Origin: Nereocystis luetkeana
Lineage: Eukaryota; Sar; Phaeophyceae; Laminariales; Laminariaceae
Direction: 5' to 3'
Assembly (NCBI GenBank): GCA_031213475.1
Contig: JARUPZ010000019.1
Span: 7,304,870 to 7,368,869, forward strand
Length of the DNA: 64,000 nucleotides
Shown here: positions 51,248 to 61,117 of the stretch, in pieces
Numbering within the stretch: position 1 is the stretch's first letter
Layout: each line of letters opens with the position of its first letter
Made by a program: the position numbers and the translations under genes
Notes under the pieces: model-generated
Database searches by the model: none
What the model was told of the DNA's origin: nothing
What the model saw: the letters and a program-made list of their open reading frames with translations, nothing else

Positions 51248-54200
51248 TTAGTAGGGATTGCTGACAAAACCAGGACGCTTAGCGACCCATCCTTCTCCTT
51301 CCCCGACCGTAGCGGCGGCCGGGACATCATGTATCCCATCGTCCATCACAACAAAAAAGTGTGCTCTCGGCTCCTCCTCCCCCGCCGCGCCATTCATACT
51401 CCGCCCCGGCACCCTCGGCCCCCTACCACAAGAACCACCACCGCCACTGCCGCCGCCACCGCCACCACCACCACCGCTGCTTGAATTTGGACTAAACACT
51501 TGAGCCGTGAAGAGCGACAACGCGCCGCCCTCGCCTCCCGCGGCCGACTGAGGTCGCAGGGACAGCGGTCGCTTCAGTCGTCGCTGCAAGACCACCCTGA
51601 AGGTAACCGCGCGTTGCCACGCCTGCGGAAGGTACTCCCTGTGCTCCGTTTGTTGCGCGTTGCCTCCTCGCGACGGGAAAAGAGCTGCGGGGTAAAACGA
51701 GAGAGTTGGATGCCATAAAGCGGCGTAAAGTCAAGCGGGGCGGCTTGGGGGGGGGGGGGGGGGGGTGTACATGTCATGCATGGCCGTAGTCGTATGGCCA
51801 TATACCCTCGCATCCCTACAATGCCGGGACGGAGGACGTCGCGCTGTCACCGACCAGGGGGGGGGGGGGAGGGGGTGTACAGGGTGCACTCATTTGTTGC
51901 CTGCTTTGGTCATTTGACCATTGACCATGCATCCCTTTCGAGACAATGGGGGTGGCTGGAGCTGAATAGGTGGATATGGCAGGTGGGCACTGCATGCGTT
52001 TGCCTCTGCGTATGGTCCTAATCAGACAGTGGACCAAGGGTCAGGCCGTCGATTCGGAAAATGCGGCTGCTTCTTTTAAAATGTTTGCCTTCGGGTATAA
52101 ATTTCTCGCTGGGGACCGCTACGCGAGTAAAAGCTCGGTTCACATCCTCACAAACACTGGAGTTCGCAGACAGCTCGATAGCTTTGACTTATACCAGGCG
52201 TGTTTTTTTCATTGCCTACTGCCTATAGTGGTCCCTGTACCTCTGTCTTATTGCAGCGCCCTTTGCGAAACGTCCCAATAGTGCCCTCGACCAATTTCTC
52301 AACCGGTAATTATAAATACCAGTGGTAATACTCATGGTAGCGGTACCTCTTCTTCCTTGTATGTGTCCACTTTCCTCTCGTGACTCTTACGCTCTTCTCC
52401 CTTCCCTCGTGCCCTTCCCCCCCCCTTTCACACAGCTCACCATTTTTCGCGGCGAAAATAACAACAGGCCGCTCGGCGGTTAGCCGCACCAACGCCTTGA
52501 CGACCGCCCCCTGCATCGACACCGCTTCACCACCACAGCTCTGCGCCATCTGCGTTACATAAATCACAGCACGGCATTACTTAGGTGTGTTGGTATGCAA
52601 CACTAACCCGGACACAAACCAAAAAAGTCCACTCTGGTTCAGAAAGGTAGGAAAAAACATACTCGCGTACCGCCCCCTCCAGCGTTGCTGAAACCACGTT
52701 TTCGTGGACAACATAATTGGAAATAGTGTGGAACAATCTTTGTGGCCGTGCAAGGGGTAAAACCTCGAGGATCTGCTGATACACTACGTGGAATTAGTAT
52801 GAAATTGGGTCCTATTCGCAGCATTGACAGGGTGTATCATTGGGGGGGACGGCTTGAAATAAGCATGGGATTAGTTCCTTTTCGCAGCATTGAAAGGGGT
52901 CAAGCTTTGGGGATCTTCTGTAAGAACACCTACCCATTGGTCGTGTGCTTTGTGGTGGTGGTGGGGGGGGGGGTGTACTCGATAGGAGAGATGTACTCGA
53001 TCTCATGCATGGCCGTAGTCGTACGACCATAGGTGGGGGGGGTAAAAATATTTTATATGTACGAAAGTATGTTGCTATGTCGAAAATGACGTCGACGTCA
53101 CACTGGGATGTCGATCGCTGCTTACGCGCATTAAAAATTGATTTACGACCATGTTCTTGTGTTGGGTACTGAAAATGGTTTACCCCTTCGGTGATGGTCA
53201 GCTGTTATCACCTTGTCTTGCCAGAAAAACGAGCCCATGCCGTCCACGGCGACAACGGCTGGTCGGTGCTCGAGCTCGAACCGCAACACCTCAACAGACG
53301 CCAGCAGCTCGAACAAACTAGCGGGACGGATGACTCGTAATCGCCTCAAGCACCCCACCAACACCGCCTGCCCAATGAAACGAAAAGGGAGATCAGCACA
53401 ATAGCCGAACGGATACGGTCGATAATAAAAAAAACTATACTCAACTGCGTGAACACATCAGTCAGTCGTTATTATGTACGCTGCAGCAGCTCTAAGCTAC
53501 AGGAGGCCAGTCTCCCTCCCCCAAGCCAGGGTTTCGAACATTGTTCAGGCAGGCGTGTTCCTCTGCCTGCTCGGCGTCGAACGCCACACCTTCCTTCGGC
53601 GTCCACGCACGGCCGCCGACACAGCCTATACACACCTACGCCATCAACGTGTAAAGAGTCCCCCCCCCCCCCCCGGAGGCATCCCCATGCAAGCGAGCGA
53701 CGACTACGTGCGAGACGCAGACTACGTTAGAGATAGCTCCCATTGTTTCTGAGGTCGCTCGCTTGAAGAGATCTACTGCCATCAGTATAGCCTCCCCCAA
53801 AACGGACTTGTTTTATACCAAATTATATCCGCTGGCCTAGGTTTACAAAATATTTTTTTATTTTGTGAAAAATAAAAACTATTTTCAAATTCCGACAATA
53901 TTGGGTATATCCAAGTAGTTAGTTCCTCAGTTAAGGAACCTGCCCCGTCAGTCATTCATAAAAATGGCCGAAAACTGCTACCCCTGACGGCAAGCCCTAT
54001 CCTAGCACGTGTCGCCTAATTGTAACCCCTATCCGCTACCCCTAATTGCATCCCCTGTTGTAGCACTTGTCGCCTAATTGCAACCCCTATTGGAGCACTT
54101 GTCGCCTAATTGCAACCCCCATCTGCTACCCCTAATTTCAACCCTTATTGTAACACTTGTCGCCTAGTTGCAACCCCGATTTGCCACCCCTAATTGCAAC

Positions 54201-57200
54201 CCCTATTGTAGCACTTGTCGCCTAATTGCAACCCCCATTGTAGCACTTGTCGCCTATTTGCAACCCCTATCTGCTACCCCTAATTGCAACCCCCATCGTC
54301 GAACTTGTCGCGAGCCCTATATCCGCCCCCTCTCTACGCGATGTGGGGGGCTGTGCGTCACCTCCACGTCCCTTTCCAGCTGCTGCGGGCCCGACCCCCC
54401 CCCCCTCCCGCCACCGATCCCCCCGGTAGCAGTTTTGACCTGGAACGTGGTGTTGGTCGTGATTTTTTCCCTGAGAAGCTGCTCCAGCCGCAGTACGCTC
54501 AGCCTGCCGTCTTAAGAAAACATTCAAGCCGCCACGGTGCACCAAAAAGCGTACGCTTCAGCTTATCACGCACCCTTGTGCGAGCGAACACTGGCCGTCA
54601 AAAGCCGCGATTTTTTATTATACAGGCAGCCGATTGGCGCAGGCAGAGCACAGACGTTTTTCTTGGCCCGGCACGACGCTATCATTGGATTATCGCTATG
54701 TATGCCCGAAAGGCGCCTGGTAGAGCAATCCACTGGCACAGCTTTGTGCAAGCCTGGCCGACAAAAGTGCGTGAGGCGGCACAGCGTGACGATTGCCTGC
54801 GCCTTCGTTTCGGGAATGGGGCAGTCAGCCGCCTTTTCTCATCCAAGAAGAGCAGTAGCGGAACGGCGTGTTCACGATAGTCGACTCCGGTTGAGGGTCT
54901 AGACCAGCCGCTTCAACCGGAGTTGACTGTCGTAAACATGCCCTTCGATACTGCTTGGTCGGACTATAAAAGGTGGAGTCTCATTTATGAAAAGATGGCG
55001 CCGGGAGTCTTCGCGCTGTGCCGCCGCCTCCCGCAGTCGTCGACCTGGCTCGCACGACGATTGTGTACCAAAGCACGACCGAAGAGTGCCTGTTCAAACT
55101 ATCCACTGGCACATATTGTTTGCAGGCCTGGCCGGCCGGCATGGCGGTAAGGCGTGAACGTTCCCGGTGCCTTCGTTTCGGGAATGGGGCGAAGACTTTT
55201 CTCATCCAACAAAGCATTAGCGTAAGGCATCATGACGATAATCGACTTCGGTTGAGTCTAGACTATTTAGTTGCTCTATAATAGTCGATTTATCGCAAAC
55301 CCGAGCTTCGCTGCTGCTTTCTTGGGAGAGAAAAGGTGGCGCCCCATTCCTGAAACGATGACGCCGGGAGTCTTCACGCTGGGCCGCCCACCGTACTTGT
55401 CAACCAGGCATGCACAACGAACGATGTGCCAGTAGATACAGCAATTTATATTTTAATAGGTGCTCTCCGGCCATACACAAACCAAAATCCAACACTCACT
55501 CCTTAGTGGGACGTGCACCACCCCCGTGCCGTCACCCACTGCGGTAGACTACAGTAGTAGACTACAGCAGCATACAAGTATAGACGTGCTTAATGGCCGG
55601 CCAAGTGTTTCAGCCGCCGAAAGTAGCGCGCGTTTCGTTTGGAGGAGATGCCGCACAACAAGAAGGAATCGTTTGAGCTATTTCTGCCACAGTCACCCCT
55701 CCCCCCCCCCCCTCTGTTCCTGTCTGTCCCTGTCTCTCACCGTTGTCGAAAAAAAAGGCTACTCGCTCCTGCCCGCCCAGCCAGGCCGGAAGGATGCACC
55801 GGGCGACGACGTTGATGAGCACCTCCGATTTCCCACAGCCACTGGGACCGTAAAGTTCTACCACGTCACCGCGACCCAACCCCTTCTCTCTTTCCGATTC
55901 TCGTCCGGGAACCTGGCGACGATAAAAAAAAGAGACGTGCGACATGAAACCGGCGGCAGATTTTTTTCGGGAAATATTGTACAGCAGTAGTGGTGCCGGT
56001 ATTTTCCACCGGGACGCTTTTACGTACTCGTATTCGTAGTCTTTTTTTTTAGTCCACTGGCTAGATTTCAGGGAAACGAGGAAATGTGCGAACATCCTTC
56101 TCGCCATCATCAGCATACGCCTGCTGTAGTACTGCTGCAGTAGTGCTGCGGCGGATGGGGTGAACAGCGAGCAGTAAACAAAACTAAAATTCGTCGAGTC
56201 GGTTGGGTGCTTAGGCGCTGCCTGTTTCGGTAGGAAGAGACGCGGGGCGAACAGCGGCGTCCTCTTCCGCAACCTGTCTGCCAATGCCCATGCTTGGAAG
56301 GCACTGAAACGCTCTCGCGGCAAGGCGTCGGTGGGGGCAAGAAGCAAGAAGTGCACGGCTGTGTTACGAGTATCTTACGAGTACCAGGGTATTCAGACGC
56401 CCACAATACGTACCTACTCTACAGCAGTAGGCCATAACAATACGTACCTGGTACCAGGGTACTTGCTTTCTCGTTTCATGTTATACGTTTCCTCGTAATA
56501 CGAGTCTTCCTGGAGGAAACGTAAATCAAAGCTCGTGACTCGTGACACATTACCAAATGCAACCAACCAGCTCAACAACGCTCACGAAGCGGGGCTGGGG
56601 GCTGGGGTGTTCGAGCTTTGGTCAAATTTTCAAAATTCTGGAAGAAGTAATTTTGAATTTTTCATCTTGCTCCTTTTTCATGCGGGCGAAACACGTACCA
56701 TTCTGGACCGCAAATATAATCCCTGTTTATGCTTTGATATGGACAGGAAACGGTGATTATATTCCCGGCCATAGTGGTACGTGCTGATACTGATCAATGG
56801 TTTACACGACAGTCTACAGCAGTATACAGTTTCCGACGTAATTGTACCTGGTATACAACAGCAGTAAAGTCAGTAATTGAGTTCACAGGAAGGACAGCCA
56901 GGAGGCTGGTGGTCATGGTACGACGTCAACAGCAGTCCCTTAAGTCGTACACGAACCGAGCGAGCATGTCTCTTTTTCAAAATATTTCTGGCAAAAATTC
57001 AAAAACTTAAAATTTAAACCTTGCAAGAAAATCGAATTACGAACGAGGTACGGCTACGTCGTATAGACGAGTACCTGTTACACAGCTGTAGTTCGAGGAC
57101 ACACGAAAAAGGCGGAACCGCGGGGGTGATTACTCGGAGCATAGGAGCACACAACTGCGGCAGTCCCTCTTTGGAACGCTCATCAATCAGCAAGCTTGCC

Positions 57201-57586
57201 ACACGTCTACTGGTACATTCATTCGCACAAGAACAGTTCAGTCGTGTGCGCCCGCGGAACTCGTGCCTCGATCTACAGCGTATGTCCTCTATCTATCTGC
57301 GTGTATCTCCCGGGTTGCACTGGTATTGCGCTCAGTGTAGTGCAGTCTACGTGCCATGGTAGAGCGTCGCAGAGACGCGGGAGGGAGCGCATCGCGCAAC
57401 AAGCGTCGGGAGGGGGAAGATGAGATCTTCCATAAATTCGAGCAAAATTGAGTTGGCATCCTCCTGTGACAAGTACATATTCATCATCACCTCATCAAGA
57501 AAAGCAATTCCTGTACGCAACGGGCTACGGTTGGACCTCCTGAAAAGCTCAAGAGCCGTCTCGTCTGCCTTCACGCTCAACGCCAT
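51248..57586 (-). CDS. XRCC2: XRCC2-like RAD51 paralogue (six exons, minus strand)
   Basis: Exons, in transcript order: 57586-57491, 55912-55741, 54510-54440, 53367-53212, 52549-52441 and 51684-51248, phases 0, 1, 0, 0, 1, giving 346 residues. Evidence: GRGDVVELYGPSGCGKS with Walker A G54-S61, then VARCILP..GGQERVAFFFD as in XRCC2; DGRLSVLRLEQLL in the small exon 3; a Walker B-like PAVVAVDGMGSFFWQDK (D155); AERPVVIFAAK; and in the last exon EYLPQAWQRAV and HFFVVMDDG, matching the conserved XRCC2 end. XRCC2 works with RAD51D and RAD51 in homologous recombination repair in the nucleus. A glycine run in exon 6 is unusual. Exon 3 has a weak donor (CAG|GTCAAA), so it is the least certain join. An in-frame ATG at 57646 would add 20 residues. 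Confidence 0.85.
51747..51766. repeat. Poly-G tract in XRCC2-like intron 5
   Basis: A G run followed by GTGTAC. Comparable G runs followed by GTGTAC lie near 51858-51880 and 52963-52977, and a poly-C tract near 53660-53673, all in introns of this gene. CATGCATGGCCGTAGTCGTA occurs after the first run (51776) and after the third (53005). Confidence 0.8.
54000..54310. repeat. Minisatellite in XRCC2-like intron 3
   Basis: About eight ACTTGTCGCC units alternate with CTAATTGCAACCCC and CTATCTGCTACCC-like blocks; unit length is about 30-60 bp. Confidence 0.85.
54730..55439. mobile_element. Double foldback element in XRCC2-like intron 2
   Basis: The ends are CCACTGGCACA and the inverse TGTGCCAGTAG, bracketed by AGCAAT at 54724-54729 and 55440-55445. 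Inside, arms fold around a first centre near 54905 (CTCCGGTTGA / TCAACCGGAG) and a second near 55270, so two related palindromes sit in tandem. Blocks such as CGTTTCGGGAATGGGGC occur in direct (54812, 55180) and inverted (55345) form. Long terminal repeats recall foldback or Mutator-type MITEs; the superfamily is uncertain. Confidence 0.65.
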
Positions 57587-59044
57587 GACGATGAGCTCAT
57601 CAGAAGCCAGAGAAGGAAAAGGAAACACATCAAACTGGGTTTGCAAAACCTTCGTTGGCGCTTCACGTTAGGGGTTATATGATAGGTGCAGCAGCAAAAA
57701 TGAAACTGTCGAAACCGAGTAAATCCATAAGAATCTTGGATTTTTGGCAAACGATCGTATCCATATCCATATCACGTACCACAGGTATCATGGTTCCAGG
57801 TTCCCGCGAAAAAACTACTGATATTAACTAATTGCGCCGCACAAATGCTCTCTAAGGTGCCCTACGCCCTGCCTGAGTCTGTACTCGTACTGGCCAGGAG
57901 AGGTGCGAGCACTGCCAGGCGGGACAGCAATCACCCACGTACCTACTTCCAACAAGCGTTGGCAAGTGTTATCTAGAGGTGAGAGCACGCACGATGGTTG
58001 GTATGGCCGCAAGCCGTGGAGTCAACCTCATCCCACGCATACATTTTCGCGATGTTGTCCAGAATCCTCCGCTCTCGGTGGGGGCTCATCCGCCCGCAGA
58101 ATAAGGCTATGGACCGACAGTAAGCAGTACTCGTACATATATATAGTAAAGTCGTCCTGTTGGCCCTGGTATCATATATACTTGGGCTATCGTCCGGGGG
58201 AGCGAGTCACCGACGTATATATCCTCACAAACCCCGTACCACGCGCGATCGAAGTTTCAGACGCAGCTAGCAAACGTTATAAGCTTTCGACGAAATGCTA
58301 TGCTGAGAGGTACTTTTGAGTATCACTGTATGTATACTGCTGTACTGGTAGAGTAAAAGCTCTGCGTACTGCACGTACAGTAGCACATGATAAACGGCAT
58401 TGATTGGTGCGTAGCAGTATTATAGCGGTGGTGCGGTGGTACTGCTGTGTATTGGAGTGGTTTACCAGGGTATGATAGTCAGACACCCGGCTGCTTGGGC
58501 GCTATTATACCCCTGACCGCCGCAAGCGAGAGACGAAGGGCAGACGGGCGATCGACCTCCAACAACTGATGGCAAGCCCCCAACTGCGTAGAGCCTTCAC
58601 TGGGAGGTTCACAACCCTACCCCCTGGCACGGATGGGTGTGGATGGTATGTCAGCGGTGTTCGCTGAAGCGATGCTGTCGACTGCCGCCAACACCGCGCC
58701 ACGTATAAAGCGCAGTCAAGGACCGGCGGGGTCGTACGCTAGCGAGGAAACGAAGGCGGAAATGCAGCGAGAGAGCTAGTGCGCGCGGACCCAGGCAACA
58801 GCAACCTCAGGAAGTCCCTGAAAGCTGGGGAAACACCTTCAGCGCGCGATGATTGAGGCTGTGCAGATATTCTTCGAGGAATTCGTCAGTCAACTTGACG
58901 TGTGCATCAAAGATGGCGCCCAATCTGTTTTCTATAGCACCTCAAGGGGGTGGATTTCGAGGGGAAGAAATCGTGCAGCTCTCAAAACCTCAAGGACGCA
59001 TAGGGCAGTTTGGTTCGTGGCATGGGGCTCATTTGCGATCGGTG
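57587..59044. other. Region upstream of the XRCC2-like gene; no other gene recognised
   Basis: This is the 5' side of the minus-strand XRCC2-like gene and should hold its promoter, but no core element is clear. Open frames at 57903-58319 and 58849-59067 are unrecognised. TACTGCTGTA motif at 58335. Confidence 0.4.
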
Positions 59045-59142
59045 GGTACAGTGGTTCAGTGTTATAAGGATTACCTTGAGCTGGGTAATACGTATATCGA
59101 TAATTTACCCCAAAAGCTCAGTAGGTAGCAACCTCACATTTG
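59045..59142 (+). repeat. Hairpin/tRNA-like dispersed repeat, copy 1
   Basis: Contains GGGTAA...TTACCC hairpin arms, then AAGCTCAGTAGG, which fits a pol III A-box-like pattern (TRGCNNAGYNGG). A weak B-box-like CTTCGAAC lies downstream at about 59165. A SINE-like origin is possible. Confidence 0.5.
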
Positions 59143-59257
59143 GCGTCGTCGAGGACAATCTCACTTCGAACGTTTCTTTTATAGAAACGCTTGCGCGTGC
59201 GTCCCTAAACACACATCTCCCCGGTTCCTCAGGTACTGAAAGGAGGCTGGTTGGTCA

Positions 59258-59405
59258 GCGTACGGCCGTCGTATACGGTACCGACGCCCCAAAGACCCCG
59301 TTGTTCAGAGGGGGGGGAGGGGTGGGGGGGTGGGATAGGGATTACCCTGGGCTGGGTAATAGATCGATATGTTACCCCTATAGCTCAATAGGCAACACCC
59401 TCACA
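59258..59405 (+). repeat. Hairpin/tRNA-like dispersed repeat, copy 2
   Basis: Matches copy 3 at 41640-41790 (inverted) over its full length, and copy 1 over its right half. It contains GGGTAATAGATCGATATGTT followed by ACCCC and TATAGCTCAATAGG. Confidence 0.7.
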
Positions 59406-59423
59406 TCTGAGGCAGCCTGCTAG

Positions 59424-60088
59424 GTGTGCACACAAACCGCCGAGTTTGTGTACCGTGGGGCAACTGTGTGCGAGAACGCCGACCGTACGGCTGAAATCAA
59501 CCGGAGCGTGATGCTGGCGAACCTAAATTCCAGACGGTATGGTATGCCACTGTACGACCAGCCCACTGCACCGCCCCAGTTCGACGTACGGATGACGAAA
59601 ACCGAGGTTATGGAGACCATGCTACACGGGTGTGTCACGTGAAGCCCCACCGTGGCCCATCTCGCCATGCTGCGGACAGCTCACCACCTAATGCTCCTCC
59701 GCTACATCGAATGGAAGGGAAAATCTCGCTACGGTCACCACGTGATTTCGTACGCTGACGCACTCGCCAAGACTGGCTGAGAGAACGTCGAGACGACGGT
59801 GCGAAAGCGGAGTGTAGTTTTCGCGGGGTTCGTGGCTCGTACGGGTAACGAGAGACTACCCAAACGGGTGATGCTTGGGGAACTGGAGCGGGGGAAGGAA
59901 ACTTCGGAGGGCAAGAGCAGGACTGGATGGGTTGTCTCGAACGCGACCTATCGTTGTTTTAAGTCGCCCACCGAAGAAAAACAATGGACGCTGGCAGCGA
60001 AGAAAAAGGGCAAGTGGTTCAGACGCCTTGGGGAAGCAGCAGAGCAGTACGTATGCGCTGGCTCGTTAAAGAGAAGGAAAGCGTAGCA
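59424..60088 (+). pseudogene. C-terminal remnant of an RT-type LINE polyprotein
   Basis: One frame reads for about 220 codons apart from two TGA stops (59640-59642 and 59778-59780). Segments such as EFVYRGATV, RMTKTEVMETMLHGCVT*S, HHVISYADALAKTG*E, TVRKRSVVFAGFVAR and ERLPKRVMLGELERGK follow the C-terminal pattern of many LINE reverse transcriptases, where the first stop falls on the usual Trp of C-x-T-W-S and the second after KTG on a usual Cys. The 5' side is cut at about 59415, right after the dispersed repeat. It is a dead, 5'-truncated copy, unrelated in sequence to the large retrotransposon. Confidence 0.7.
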
Positions 60089-61075
60089 AAACGACGAGCG
60101 CTTGAGATCTAAAAATGCGCAGAAACTTGAGATGTTGTCGGGCCCAAGACCCCCGGGGGGACGAAGAGCAGCCGCGTTGAAGGAGGTGTAGCAACAGCAG
60201 CTAGGCCTGTTCAGAAAGTGAAGGCACCCGCCCGCCGAAACGGGCACGGGCCGTCTTTCTAGTTGAGACGCCCAGTTACTACTGCCTGATGCTGTGTTAC
60301 AATCCATGTTTGTAGTTTTGTTTGTTGTGTATAGCCCTATCTCTGCCAAGTCGATGGTACCCCCCCCCCCCCCCCCCCGCCTTCACCCTGTCGGTCTGCG
60401 TCGGTTGTGTTACCTTATTTCGTTCAATCTTGCAATATTCGTGAGACCCTTAGCTATTTATTTATTTTTGCTTATTTTGTTGTTCCTCTTGGTCCGTCTG
60501 TCTGTGTCTTCTTTGAGCCTGTTGTGTCGTCCTTGACCCACCAGCCGGACATAGGACCGCCTATTTTTTTGTTTTACTTTTAGCTCTCTGTCTCTACCCT
60601 TTTGTCTTCTTACCTTCCGTATAATCTTTTCGTGACGTCCTGATGTTGGTCCATCAGCTGGACACATCATTTGACTGTTCATACCAGTAAACAGCAACCT
60701 TGTCCTCGGAACTCGGCCTGCGCCCTGAGCGCATGTATGTTTGCTTTGTTTTTCTTAAGTTTTTCGTTTTCATTTCTTCCTTTCTGTTTTTGTCTTTTGT
60801 TTTCCTTCGTGTTTTTTTTTCCTTCTTCTTTCAGGTTTTCTTTTGGGGGGGGGAACATATAGCACCGTGAATATGTTCCTGGTATTATCTGGGCGCAATT
60901 GATACGGGATGGTGTACCACCGGTAGCTAGTACCGTTTTCCTTACGGACGGGTACGACAATGCCGTGCGCACTATTTCGTACTTGTCTGTTTTCTCCCAT
61001 CGAGATGCATTTTTGTTACATCCTGTTTTGTGAACACAGTGAAATATTTCAGGGAAATGAGCCAATGTGAGAACG

Positions 61076-61117
<42 letters not shown>

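Noticed and set aside
53550..53610. Alternative middle exon of the XRCC2-like gene on the minus strand
   Set aside because: A phase-compatible acceptor exists, but the translation does not resemble the family and no donor keeps the frame; 54510-54440 fits much better.
59640..59780. TGA reassigned to an amino acid in this organism
   Set aside because: TGA interrupts only transposon remnants; none was seen inside the exons of the three genes, which end in TAG or TAA.
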